From NCBI RefSeq assembly GCF_036250735.1, contig NZ_CP109430.1:3410001-3474000 (forward strand): DNA of 64,000 nucleotides, read 5' to 3'. The notes beneath the pieces were generated by a model. It made no database searches. It saw only the letters and a program-made list of their open reading frames with translations, and was not told the DNA's origin. Origin of the DNA: Streptosporangium sp. NBC_01495. GTDB lineage: Bacteria; Actinomycetota; Actinomycetes; Streptosporangiales; Streptosporangiaceae. The translations under genes were made by a program, and so were the position numbers. Shown here one piece after another: positions 52,374-60,959 of the stretch (its first letter is position 1; each line of letters opens with the position of its first letter).

Positions 52374-52966
52374 ACGAGCCCGTCTCCCTGCCCGCCTTTC
52401 CCACGCCGCTGCGCTGGCTGAACCGGCCCGAGGACTGGAGCGCCGACGGCGACGCGCTCTCCATCAGCGCGGGGGCGGGCACCGACCTCTTCTCCGACCC
52501 CGGGGAGCCGAACCGCTACGCCAACGCCCCCGCTCTCGTCGGCCGCCTGGACGGCGACTTCACCCTCAGCGCGCGGGTCAGGCTCGACCTGCTGTCCACC
52601 TACGACGCGGCCGTCCTGCTGCTGTACGCCGACGACGACCGGTGGGCCAAGTTCTGCCTGGAGCTCTCCCCGCAGGGCAGGCCCACGATCGTCTCGGTGG
52701 TCACCCGCGGGGTGTCCGACGACTGCAACTCCGTGACCATGGACAGCCGGGACATCCGGCTGCGGATCTCCCGCATCGGCTCCGCCTTCGCCTTCCACGT
52801 CGCCGACGAGTCCGGTTTCTGGAACCTCATCAGATACTTCGCGCTCGACGGTGACCCCGAGGTCGGCTTCCTCGCCCAAAGCCCCACCGGCGACGGCTGC
52901 ACCGTGCGCTTCGAGGACATCGAGTACTCGCCCAAGCGCCTGTCCGAACTGCGCGGCGGCGAGTAG
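52370..52966 (+). CDS. DUF1349 family protein (concanavalin A-like fold)
   Basis: 198 residues from GTG 52370, with GGAGGAAC at proper distance. The family core is present: DLFSDPGEPNRYANAPALVG, GDFTLSARVRLDLLSTYDAAVLLLY, WAKFCLELSPQGRPTIVSVVT and a late VGFLAQSPTGDGCTVRFEDI. DUF1349 is a beta-sandwich thought to bind carbohydrate and is found near sugar enzymes; no catalytic role is proven. It ends the rightward operon. A binding or assisting role for the sugar product is inference. Confidence 0.87.
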   Translation: MNEPVSLPAFPTPLRWLNRPEDWSADGDALSISAGAGTDLFSDPGEPNRYANAPALVGRLDGDFTLSARVRLDLLSTYDAAVLLLYADDDRWAKFCLELSPQGRPTIVSVVTRGVSDDCNSVTMDSRDIRLRISRIGSAFAFHVADESGFWNLIRYFALDGDPEVGFLAQSPTGDGCTVRFEDIEYSPKRLSELRGGE

Positions 52967-53097
52967 CCCGCCTCCCCGTTGGGCCGCGATCCGGGTCGCC
53001 GCGCCGGGACGGTTTCCGGCCACCCCTCCCCTCAGCGGCTGGAGCGGGACCGTCACCGGCCGGCCCGGCCTGCCGCCGTCTCGCCGGACACCCGAGG

Positions 53098-53997
53098 TCA
53101 CGGGTCCGGCGATTCTGAGAGTTCCGCCGCCGGAATACCGAGGACGGACAGGAACGCCGCGGCGGCGGGGGACGGCGGGAAGCGACTCCAGATGAGGTGC
53201 TCCATCCGGGCGGGAGCGTCGCGAAGCTGGAGGACGGGCAGATCGGGGAGTTCGGGCACGAAGGCGGCGGGCAGCATCCCGACGCCCAGGCCCTGCCGGA
53301 TCAGGCGAGCCATGAAGTCCATGTTCGTCACTTCGAAGGCGACCTCGCGCCGGACTCCGGCCGCCGCGAACGCGCCGTCCGACTGGGCCCGCGCGGCGGT
53401 GCCCGGCGGGAAGTCGACGAACGGTTCGTCCGACAGCTGATGCAGGTCCACGCGTTCCCTGCCCGCCAGCGGGTGGCCGGGCGCCACCACGGCGACGAGG
53501 TCACCGCGCGCCAGTTCACGGCCACGGACGCCCTTGGGGCGTACGCCCACCGGCAGCCCCAGGAACGCGGCGTCCAGGGTGCCCTGCCGCACCCGTTCGA
53601 TCAGCTCCTCGCTCGCGCCCGAGCGGAGGCTGATCCGCACCTGCCGATGCCGCAGGTGGAAACGCTGCAGCGCGGTCGGGAGATCGACCGCCGCGACGGT
53701 GGGAATGGCGCCGACGGCGAGCCGGCCCCGGATCTCGCCGGCGGCGGCCGCCACCTCGGCGCGGGCTCGTTCGGCGGCGTCGAGAGCCTGGCGGGCCGCG
53801 GGGAGGAAAGCCTCGCCGGCGGGGGTGAGCCGGACGCGACGGCTGGTGCGCTCGAACAGCTTGGCACCCAGCTCACGTTCCAGGCGGGCGATCTGGTGGC
53901 TCAGCGCGGACTGGACGACCAGGCACTGCTCGGCGGCGCGGGTGAAGTTGCTCGTCTCCGCGACGGCGACGACGTAGCGCATTTGCTGAAGCTCCAT
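53098..53997 (-). CDS. LysR-family transcriptional regulator
   Basis: 299 residues. N-terminal HTH (MRYVVAVAETSNFTRAAEQC, VQSALSHQIARLERELGAKLFER) and effector domain with a PBP-like fold (LAVGAIPTVAAVDLPTAL, EPFVDFPPGTAARAQ, GVGMLPAAFVPEL). Diverges from the MFS transporter over an 80-bp gap holding a palindrome with LysR geometry. Such pairs usually control efflux or uptake in response to the transporter's substrate. Confidence 0.93.
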   Translation of the reverse strand: MELQQMRYVVAVAETSNFTRAAEQCLVVQSALSHQIARLERELGAKLFERTSRRVRLTPAGEAFLPAARQALDAAERARAEVAAAAGEIRGRLAVGAIPTVAAVDLPTALQRFHLRHRQVRISLRSGASEELIERVRQGTLDAAFLGLPVGVRPKGVRGRELARGDLVAVVAPGHPLAGRERVDLHQLSDEPFVDFPPGTAARAQSDGAFAAAGVRREVAFEVTNMDFMARLIRQGLGVGMLPAAFVPELPDLPVLQLRDAPARMEHLIWSRFPPSPAAAAFLSVLGIPAAELSESPDP

Positions 53998-54003
53998 TGA
54001 TCA

Positions 54004-54018
54004 ATCGTGATACACGAT
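54004..54018. promoter_or_regulatory. LysR-type operator
   Basis: ATCGTG-ATA-CACGAT is a perfect inverted repeat of the T-N11-A kind, 6 bases upstream of the LysR start and in the divergent gap to the MFS gene. Confidence 0.7.
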
Positions 54019-54076
54019 CGGTTCGATGACAAACATGTGTTGGACTCATTGATCGTCTGTCGTCGAGGCTGGGGGC

Positions 54077-55339
54077 ATGACGGCGACGAGACCTCACACG
54101 AACGGCGGCCTGTCGCGCGGGCTGCTCCTGCTCATGTCGGTGGCGACCGGGTTGGCGGTCGCGGGAAACTACTTCGCGCAGCCGCTGCTCGACCTGATCA
54201 GCCGGGAGCTGGGGGTCGGGCCATCACTGGCGGCGCTGGTGGTGACGGCCGCGCAGGGCGGGTACGCGCTGGGGCTGATCCTGCTGGTGCCGCTCGGCGA
54301 CCTGGTGGAGCGGCGGCGGCTGGCGGTGTCGCTCTACGCGGTGACCGCGGTGTTCCTGCTGGTGTCGGCCACCGCCCCCAACGGCACGGTGCTCCTGGTC
54401 GGTACGGCCCTGACCGCGCTGACCTCGGTCGGAGCGCAGGTGGTTTTGCCGTTCGCGGCGACGTTGGCGGACCCGGCCGAGCGCGGCCGGGTGGTCGGTA
54501 CGGTGATGACCGGCCTGATGCTCGGCCTGTTGCTGGCGCGGACCGCGTCCGGGGCGTTGTCGGAGCTGGGCGGATGGCGGACGGTCTACTGGGTGAACGC
54601 GGTCCTGATGGTGCTGATGGCCGTGCTGCTGCGTGTCTTCCTGCCCCGGCTCGGCGGGGACGACGGGCGCCTGTCCTATCTGGGGCTGCTGCGCTCGACG
54701 GTCGCGATGTTCCGGTACGAGCCGTTGCTGCGGTGGCGGGCGGGCATCGGCGCGTTGAGCCTCGCCTCGTTCAGCGTGCTGTGGACGGCGCTGACCTTCC
54801 TGCTGGTGCGGTCGCCGTACAACTGGTCGGAGTCGGCCATCGGCATGTTCGCCCTGGTCGGTGTCGTGGGCGCGCTGACCGCCACGGTGGCGGGGCGGCT
54901 GGCCGACCGCGGGCACGTCCAGATCGTGACCGGTGCCGGAACGGTCCTGCTGCTGGTGTCCTGGCCGGTGATCGCGGCGGGGGAGCACTGGCTGGTCTGG
55001 CTGCTCGCCGGTGTGATCGTGCTGGACCTGGCGCACCAGGCGGTGCTCAACAGCAGCCAGAACGTCCTCTACGCGCTCCGGCCCGAGGCCCGCAACCGGA
55101 TCAACTCCGCCTTCATGACCTCCTTGTTCCTCGGCGGCGCGGTGGGCTCCGCGCTGACCTCGGTGGTCTGGGTGAACGGCGGCTGGACCGGCGTGTGCGT
55201 CCTGGGCGCCACCCTCTCGGCCGGGACCGTCGCGCTCTGGGTCCTGGAGCGCGTCACCGTCCGCCGGGCGGCGGGCAGGCCCCCGGAAACCCCGGTTCAC
55301 CGGGGCGACGACCCGGCACGGGCCGCCTCGACCACCTGA
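54077..55339 (+). CDS. MFS transporter (YnfM/AraJ-like)
   Basis: 420 residues, 12 predicted helices. The helix 1-2 region (GLAVAGNYFAQPLLDLISREL) and loop 2-3 motif GDLVERRRLAVSLYAV are typical of the proton-driven exporters of the YnfM group. LADRGHVQIVTGAG marks the central loop repeat. The substrate is unknown, but the divergent LysR gene and its operator suggest induced efflux. Confidence 0.9.
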   Translation: MTATRPHTNGGLSRGLLLLMSVATGLAVAGNYFAQPLLDLISRELGVGPSLAALVVTAAQGGYALGLILLVPLGDLVERRRLAVSLYAVTAVFLLVSATAPNGTVLLVGTALTALTSVGAQVVLPFAATLADPAERGRVVGTVMTGLMLGLLLARTASGALSELGGWRTVYWVNAVLMVLMAVLLRVFLPRLGGDDGRLSYLGLLRSTVAMFRYEPLLRWRAGIGALSLASFSVLWTALTFLLVRSPYNWSESAIGMFALVGVVGALTATVAGRLADRGHVQIVTGAGTVLLLVSWPVIAAGEHWLVWLLAGVIVLDLAHQAVLNSSQNVLYALRPEARNRINSAFMTSLFLGGAVGSALTSVVWVNGGWTGVCVLGATLSAGTVALWVLERVTVRRAAGRPPETPVHRGDDPARAASTT

Positions 55340-55358
55340 TCCAGGGAGTCGGACCACG

Positions 55359-55473
55359 CGCGTCGCCGCGTTCGGAGCGGCGGGGAACGCGGGAGGCCGC
55401 GCGGTGGCCGAGACGTTCGCCCGCGGCCACCGGGTCACCGCCGTGCCACGCGACCTGGTCCGTACCCCCACAA
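55359..55473 (+). pseudogene. Decayed N-terminus of an NAD(P)-binding oxidoreductase
   Basis: About 38 codons read RVAAFGAAGNAGGRAVAETF then ARGHRVTAVPRDLVRTP, the start of an NmrA/atypical-SDR Rossmann fold (beta1, GxxGxxG glycine loop, helix, beta2 with Arg). There is no start codon or ribosome site, and the match ends after beta2. It is in the same frame as the intact NmrA-like gene that begins at 55500 with its own Rossmann start, so this is a leftover of a neighbouring or duplicated paralogue. Confidence 0.6.
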
Positions 55474-55499
55474 CCCCACAACCCCAAGGGAGAATGAGC

Positions 55500-56435
55500 G
55501 TGTCACGCACCGTACTGATCACCGGAGCCACCGGAACCGTGTCCACCGCACTGATGAGGGCGCTGGAAGGGGCCGAGGTGGACCTTCGCGCTCTCGTCCG
55601 CGAAGAGTCGAAAGCGGACGGCCCGTACGAGCTGGGCGCCGAGGTCTTCGTCGGTGACCTCGACGACGCCCGGTCTCTGCCGCCCGCCTTCGAGGGCGTG
55701 CAGGACCTGTGGCTGCTCACCCCGAACGGTCCGCGCGCTCCGGAGAACAGCATGAACGCCGTATGGGCCGCGCGTCAGGCCGGTGTGGAGCGCATCGTGC
55801 GCCTGTCCGTCGTCGGCGCGGCCCACGACGCGCCGAACCGCAGCGGCAGGCTGCACGCACTGTCCGACCGGGAGATCGAACGGTGCGGCATGCGCTGGAC
55901 GATCCTGCGCCCACACTGGTTCATGCAGAATCTGCTGAACGATGCGGGCGACATCTCCGCCACCGGCACGTTCTCGCTGAACATGGCCTCGGCGCGGATC
56001 GGCATGATCGACGTACGCGACATCGCCGAGTGCGCCGCCCGCGTGCTCCTCGACGACCCCGATCGCCACCACGGCGAGACCTACACCCTCACCGGCCCGC
56101 GCTCCCTGACGTTCGACGAGGTCGCCGACCGGCTGAGTCTCGCTCTCGGCAGGTCCGTCACGTACCTGCCGGTCGGCGACGACGCCAAGCGCGGGACACT
56201 GCTCGGCTACGGCGTTCCGAAATGGATCGTCGACATGCTCGAGGAGTACGCGCGGGCGTATGCCTCCGGCTGGGGAGACTTCACCACCGATACGCTCGCC
56301 GGCCTTCTCGGCCACCCCCCGCGCGACATCGCCGACTTCGTCCGCGACCACGCCGCGGCGTTCACCTCGCCCCTTGGCGTCGCCGCCCGGTCCGGTCGAG
56401 AGGGTGACGGCGGGGCGGAAGATCCGGCTCAGTGA
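55500..56435 (+). CDS. NmrA-like NAD(P)-binding oxidoreductase
   Basis: About 311 residues. GTG 55500 sits 7 bases after AAGGGAG and gives MSRTVLITGATGTVS; ATG 55494 is too close to that site. Rossmann loop GATGTVS, second strand LRALVREES, and the typical NmrA sequence LTPNGPRAPENSMNAVWAARQAGVERIVRLS. The catalytic YxxxK of classical SDRs is not evident, as in NmrA-type redox sensors and quinone reductase 2-like enzymes. A later motif RIGMIDVRDIAECAARVLLD is also standard. Function may be NAD(P)H-dependent reduction or redox sensing. Confidence 0.87.
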   Translation: MSRTVLITGATGTVSTALMRALEGAEVDLRALVREESKADGPYELGAEVFVGDLDDARSLPPAFEGVQDLWLLTPNGPRAPENSMNAVWAARQAGVERIVRLSVVGAAHDAPNRSGRLHALSDREIERCGMRWTILRPHWFMQNLLNDAGDISATGTFSLNMASARIGMIDVRDIAECAARVLLDDPDRHHGETYTLTGPRSLTFDEVADRLSLALGRSVTYLPVGDDAKRGTLLGYGVPKWIVDMLEEYARAYASGWGDFTTDTLAGLLGHPPRDIADFVRDHAAAFTSPLGVAARSGREGDGGAEDPAQ

Positions 56436-56677
56436 ATGAGGTTCAGCCCGGTCAGGCCAGCCGGGAGCGCCCAGGGACGGGCCGCCTCATCGCTGTCCGC
56501 CGGGCTGCCCACGGTGGTGCGGCAGTCGGCACGGTAGCCGCCGCCGTGCGCGTCGAGCCGGGCTGAGGTGGCGGTCCGGACCCGGGTCGCCGCGCCCTGC
56601 CCGGGGGTCCCGAACAGACCCGGCGCCGGCGTACCTTCGGTATCGATCAGGAGACGTGGAGGAGGCTCTGTCCGACT
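56429..56677 (-). other. Possible gene fragment on the minus strand
   Basis: The minus frame from 56677 to the stop at 56429 stays open for about 82 codons with high third-position GC, ending RPWALPAGLTGLNLIH. It has no start codon or ribosome site near its upstream stop and I match it to no family. It may be the tail of a lost gene; it overlaps the NmrA gene end tail-to-tail by 7 bases. Confidence 0.3.
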
Positions 56678-56778
56678 TCAGTGCACTCTGTAGAGCCGGT
56701 TGGCATATGCGGTGATTCTAAGATCGCTGAGAGGCCACCCCTCACCCGATCGCCGACCTGGTATCCGGAGGATCCGCC

Positions 56779-57189
56779 ATGCGACTCCCGCGTTCCCTCT
56801 CTGGCTGGACGATGGCCGTCTTCGGCCTCCTCGCCGTGGTACTCGGCGTCGTCGGCCTGGTGTCGCCGGACACCATGCTCGCCCTCCTCGGCTTCGAGGT
56901 GCCGCGGACGCGTGGCTCCGGCGACTACACGAAGGTGTACCTCGCCGCCTCCTCGATGGCCGCGGTGAACATGGGCGTCTACTACCTCCTGGCCGCCGCC
57001 GCCGACTACCGGCCCTTCTTCCTGTGGACGGTGCCGTTCCGCCTGCTGACGTTCGCGGTCTTCACCCTCCTGGTGGTGACCGGCGCCGCCCCCGCCAGGT
57101 TCATCGGCGTCGGAATCTGGGAGGGGGTCGGCGCGGTGGTCACCGGGGCCGCTCTCTGGTGGGAGCGCAGGCGCCCGAGCGCCGTCTGA
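56779..57189 (+). CDS. Small membrane protein with four helices
   Basis: 136 residues, ATG 56779 with GGAGG 7 bases upstream. Four hydrophobic segments (about 10-32, 55-72, 78-98, 103-125) linked by short loops, with a periplasmic-type loop carrying VPRTRGSGDYTKVY. Ends in a basic ERRRPS tail. It resembles small DoxX- or DUF4345-like integral membrane proteins in size only; no family can be assigned. It appears to be monocistronic. Confidence 0.75.
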   Translation: MRLPRSLSGWTMAVFGLLAVVLGVVGLVSPDTMLALLGFEVPRTRGSGDYTKVYLAASSMAAVNMGVYYLLAAAADYRPFFLWTVPFRLLTFAVFTLLVVTGAAPARFIGVGIWEGVGAVVTGAALWWERRRPSAV

Positions 57190-57324
57190 CGACCCGGGCG
57201 CGGCGCGGGCGCCCATCGTGTCCGCTCCCGCCCGCTGCCAGGGCCGTCCCGCTCCGGCCGGGCCGTCCCGCTCTGGCCGGGGCGGGACGCGGAGGAACCG
57301 GCGCTTTTCGTCGGCGCGGGGAGG

Positions 57325-58860
57325 GTGTTGGATGAGTGCATGGGTGAAGTGGACGGGGAACGCGAGCCGGTGCGGGCGGCGGATTCGGAGAGCCCGTCCA
57401 CCTCACCGTGGAGCGCGCCGTCACGTCCGCCCCTCGCCCGCGACGCGGGGTGGCGTCCCACCCGTGGCGCGCCGGGCGGGGCGCCCGCTCCCGGCGTGAG
57501 CGGTCCGGGTGCGCGGCAGCCCCTCGGAGGCGGTCCCGAGCGCCGCTCGCGGGCCGGGCGCCCGGCCCAGGCCGAGCCGCTGCTGGGCCGACGGGAGGGT
57601 GGGGGAGGCCGGTTCGGGCCGCAGACCGGGGCACGCCCGGCGCCTCGTGCCTTCAACCAGCTCGCCCTCGGCTCCTACAACGAGAAGCTGGTGATCGAGA
57701 GCATCCGGCAGGCCGTGTCCACGAGCAGGGTGGAGATCGCCGAGCGCACCGGCCTCACGCCGCAGGCGGTGTCGCGGATCACCCGTAATCTGCTGACCTC
57801 GGGCCTGCTGACCGAGGACGCCCGCCGGCTGGGGGGCGCGGGCAAGCCGCGGGTGCCACTGCGGCTGCGTCCCGACGCGGGTTCGGCCATCGGCGTCCAC
57901 CTCGACCCGAAGATGATCACCGTGGTCGCCGTCGACCTGTGCGGCGACCTGCTCGACCAGCGGCACCTGCTCCTGCCCGAACAGCCCGACCCGCAGTGGT
58001 GCCTGGCGCAGATGACCCGCCTGGCACTGGAGTCGGCCGAGGCCGCCCGCCCCGCCTCCGAGGCCCTGCTGGGGGTGGGGGTCGCCGTGCCGGGCCCGCT
58101 CGACAGCCGCGCCGGGCTGCTGCTCGATCCGCCGCTGTTCCGGGACTGGAAGCACGTGGAGCTCAAGGCCGAGCTGGCCACCCGGCTGGACGTCACCGTC
58201 GTCGTCGAGAAGGACTCCACGGCGGCGGCGATCGGCGAGCGCTGGCTGGGCGCGGCCGACCGCGCCGACGACTTCGTCTACCTCTACCTGGGCGCCGGTG
58301 TCGGCAGCGGCGCCTTCCTCAACGGCGACGTCTACCGGGGACGCACGGGCAACGCGGGCGAGGTCGGCCAGCTGTGCGCGATCGCGACCGGCTGGCTCAC
58401 CCCGGAGGGCGGCCCCAAACTCGTCCCCGAGTGCGCCCCGACCTCCACGGTGGTGGAGCGTGCCAGGGCCGCGGGCATGGTGATCCCACCGGGTGACGCC
58501 GCCTACGAGTGGGTCTGCGCGGCCGCGGCGGGCGGCGACCTGCGGGCGGTCACGGTGATCGAGGAGGTGGCCCGCGTGATCGGCCTGGGCGCCGCCGGGC
58601 TCATCGACCTGCTGGACGTCGAGCTGCTCATCATCGGCGGGCCCGCCGTCCTGCCCACCGTGGCCGACATCTACCACCGGCAGATCGCCGCCGCCGTCAA
58701 CGGGTTCCCGATGGCCAGGCACCTGCGCGAGGTGGAGGTCGCCCAGTCGCACCTCAACCGGGCCGCGGCGGCGGTGGGGGCCGCGTCCAGCGTGTTCCAC
58801 GAGGTGTTCACGCCCAGCCTGGGCTCACGGACGCGAACGGCGCACCCGGACGCCGTGTGA
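57325..58860 (+). CDS. ROK-family transcriptional regulator with a disordered N-terminal extension
   Basis: 511 residues if the TTG at 57325 is the start; ATG 57340 and GTG 57349 are in-frame alternatives and the true start is uncertain. The first about 105 residues are Pro/Arg/Gly-rich and disordered. The ROK part begins FNQLALGSYNEKLVIESIRQ, with HTH SRVEIAERTGLTPQAVSRI. The kinase-like domain follows (LLGVGVAVPGPLDS, LYLGAGVGSGAFLNGDVYRG, NAGEVGQL). The zinc motif CxCGxxGC is missing. It precedes a secreted glycosidase in the same direction, with palindromic operators between, so it likely regulates that gene. Confidence 0.85.
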   Translation: MLDECMGEVDGEREPVRAADSESPSTSPWSAPSRPPLARDAGWRPTRGAPGGAPAPGVSGPGARQPLGGGPERRSRAGRPAQAEPLLGRREGGGGRFGPQTGARPAPRAFNQLALGSYNEKLVIESIRQAVSTSRVEIAERTGLTPQAVSRITRNLLTSGLLTEDARRLGGAGKPRVPLRLRPDAGSAIGVHLDPKMITVVAVDLCGDLLDQRHLLLPEQPDPQWCLAQMTRLALESAEAARPASEALLGVGVAVPGPLDSRAGLLLDPPLFRDWKHVELKAELATRLDVTVVVEKDSTAAAIGERWLGAADRADDFVYLYLGAGVGSGAFLNGDVYRGRTGNAGEVGQLCAIATGWLTPEGGPKLVPECAPTSTVVERARAAGMVIPPGDAAYEWVCAAAAGGDLRAVTVIEEVARVIGLGAAGLIDLLDVELLIIGGPAVLPTVADIYHRQIAAAVNGFPMARHLREVEVAQSHLNRAAAAVGAASSVFHEVFTPSLGSRTRTAHPDAV

Positions 58861-58916
58861 CCGTACCCGCCGGCGACGCGGGAACTTTACTGGGGACGAT
58901 GACGGGGTTTCGCCGT

Positions 58917-58952
58917 GGATTGACATAGTCAATCCAATGGATTTACATATCC
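58917..58952 (+). promoter_or_regulatory. Promoter with palindromic ROK-type operator ahead of the glycosidase
   Basis: GGATTGAC-ATA-GTCAATCC (58917-58935) is a perfect inverted repeat with 8-bp arms. It contains a consensus -35 TTGACA (58920-58925). A second weaker palindrome GGAT-TTACAT-ATCC (58939-58952) overlaps the expected -10 position. Binding of the upstream ROK regulator here would shut off the glycosidase gene. Confidence 0.7.
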
Positions 58953-58985
58953 GTAACCTACCTCACCCCCCATCAAAGGCCAATC

Positions 58986-60791
58986 GTGAACAATCGTCAC
59001 AAACCCCTACTGAGAGCGGCGCTGGCCGTCTCCCTCCTCGCGACCGCCCTGAGCTGGTCGGCCACGACCCCGGCCCTCGGCGCCCAGGCCGCCGCACCCC
59101 CCACCGTGAAGAACAAGGTCTACGCGGGCTACCAGGGGTGGTTCAACGCCGCGGGCGACGGCTCGCCGCTCAACAACTGGCGGCACTGGTCCCGCGGGAC
59201 ACAGCCGTCACCGGGCAACCAGACCTTCGAGCTCTACCCGGACATGAGCAAGTACCCCGCCTCGGCCAGGTACCAGACCGGGTACGCGGCGCTCGGCAAC
59301 GGCCAGCCCGCGACGCTCTTCTCCTCCTATCCGACGGCCGTGGTCGACCAGCACTTCCAGTGGATGAGCCAGCACGGCATCGACGGCGCCGCGATCCAGC
59401 GCTTCGGCAGCGACGTCGCCACCCCCGGCTCGGCCAACGCCCAGGTCCGCAACACGATCACCTCCAGGGCCAGGGACGCCGCCGAGAGGAACGGCCGGGG
59501 ATTCTACGTCGAGTACGACGTCAGCGGCCTGACCGACGCCAACGTGGAGCAGGTCCTCACCCGGGACTGGACCGACGTGGTCACAGGTCAGCTCCACCTC
59601 ACCGATTCTCCGGCGTACGCCAGGGAGAACGGCAAGCCCGTGGTCGAGATCTGGGGCTTCGGCTTCCCCGACCGGCCCGGCACGGCCGCCCAGGCCGAGC
59701 GCATCGTGCGCTGGTTCAAGGACCGCGGCCTGTACGTCATCGGCGGCGTGCCGCGTGAGTGGCGCACGGGCGGGGGCAGCAAGCCCGGGTTCGCCCCGGT
59801 GTACCGGGCGTTCGACATGATCTCGCCGTGGATGGTGGGGTACGTCGGCGACACGAACGGCCTGCTCACCGGCGACCGTGACGCGCTGAACGCGACCGGC
59901 CAGGCGTACCAGCCGGTCATCTACCCGGGCTTCGCCTGGTCCAACTGGAACGGCGGCGCGCGCAACATGATCCCGCGCCGGTCCGGCGACTTCATGTGGG
60001 AGCAGGCCACCAGCGTGCGCCGGGCGGGGGTGCCGCAGGCGTTCATCGCGATGTTCGACGAGTACGACGAGGGCACGGCCCTCGCGCCGGGCGCCGAGGA
60101 CTCCTCGCAGGTGCCGACCAACCAGTACTTCCTGACCAACAGCGCCGACGGCAAGTACGTGTCGTCGGACTTCTACCTGCGCCTGGCGGGCCGGGCCACC
60201 CGCATGATCACCGGTCTCGACCCGCTGGTGACCACGGTGCCCATCCCGCTCAGCGCCGGTCCGGTCTTCTTCCGCACCAGCGTGGAGCAGGGGACCGACG
60301 CCCAGCCGACGTGGACGAACACACCGGGCGGCGGCGGCACCACCAACGTCACCGGCCAGTCGCTCGCGATCGCGACCGGCGAGGACAACCAGATCGGCTC
60401 GTCCGCCCTGCGCATCCGGGGCAGCGCCGCCTCCACCGCGGCCTCGCACGCCTACTTCCAGGTGTTCGACGTGAACATCCCGGTGACCGCCGCGACCAAG
60501 CTGCAGTACTCCTTCCTGCCGAAGGACGCGGGCGGCCGCAACGTCGCGGTGGACTTCGCGATGACGGACGGCACCACGCTCCGCGACAGTTCCGCCACCA
60601 CGACCACCGGCGCCGACATGCACCCGGGCACGGCCAAGGGCACGGTCGGCTCGTGGACGCGGATCCAGAGCGACTTCGGCTCCGCGCTGAACGGCAAGAC
60701 CATCGACAAGATCCTCGTCGGCTACGACCGCAGCGGCACCGCCGGCGCCTTCACCGCCTACATCGACGACCTCACCGTCACCAACTCCTGA
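58986..60791 (+). CDS. Secreted GH99/GH71-like glycoside hydrolase with C-terminal binding domain
   Basis: 601 residues from GTG 58986; AAAGG lies 7 bases upstream. Sec signal peptide about 1-35 (cleavage near LGAQA). The catalytic barrel (about 40-410) starts NKVYAGYQGWFNAAGDGSPL with NNWRHWSRG, then VEYDVSG, VVEIWGFGF and IAMFDEYDEGTAL, the acid-rich strand ends typical of GH99-like endo-glycosidases. Residues about 440-600 form a beta-sandwich carbohydrate-binding domain (FQVFDVNIPVTAATKLQYSF, FTAYIDDLTVTN). It would cleave mannan-, arabinan- or xylan-type polymers outside the cell; the exact linkage is unknown. Controlled by the ROK operator just upstream. Confidence 0.85.
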   Translation: MNNRHKPLLRAALAVSLLATALSWSATTPALGAQAAAPPTVKNKVYAGYQGWFNAAGDGSPLNNWRHWSRGTQPSPGNQTFELYPDMSKYPASARYQTGYAALGNGQPATLFSSYPTAVVDQHFQWMSQHGIDGAAIQRFGSDVATPGSANAQVRNTITSRARDAAERNGRGFYVEYDVSGLTDANVEQVLTRDWTDVVTGQLHLTDSPAYARENGKPVVEIWGFGFPDRPGTAAQAERIVRWFKDRGLYVIGGVPREWRTGGGSKPGFAPVYRAFDMISPWMVGYVGDTNGLLTGDRDALNATGQAYQPVIYPGFAWSNWNGGARNMIPRRSGDFMWEQATSVRRAGVPQAFIAMFDEYDEGTALAPGAEDSSQVPTNQYFLTNSADGKYVSSDFYLRLAGRATRMITGLDPLVTTVPIPLSAGPVFFRTSVEQGTDAQPTWTNTPGGGGTTNVTGQSLAIATGEDNQIGSSALRIRGSAASTAASHAYFQVFDVNIPVTAATKLQYSFLPKDAGGRNVAVDFAMTDGTTLRDSSATTTTGADMHPGTAKGTVGSWTRIQSDFGSALNGKTIDKILVGYDRSGTAGAFTAYIDDLTVTNS

Positions 60792-60804
60792 TCCCCGACC
60801 CCGG

Positions 60805-60840
60805 CCGGGGTACGGCGCCCGCCACGGCGCCGTACCCCGG
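60805..60840. terminator. Perfect 15-bp stem terminator after the glycosidase
   Basis: CCGGGGTACGGCGCC (60805-60819) pairs with GGCGCCGTACCCCGG (60826-60840) around CGCCAC, 14 bases past the stop. It lies between convergent genes and could end transcription from both sides. Confidence 0.85.
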
Positions 60841-60959
60841 CAGGACCATGTCACCGGCCGGGCGCCGTGCGCCAGGCGGCGTCGCGGTGGGCGCCACCGG
60901 ACACCCGGCCCGGCGCGGTGGAGGGAGGCGAAGAGGCGGGGAGATGGAGTGAGATCGGG

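Noticed and set aside
56647-57216. A 189-codon minus-strand frame opposite the small membrane protein
   Set aside because: It is antisense to a gene with GGAGG and four clean membrane helices, and its product is His/Arg/Gly-rich without structure.
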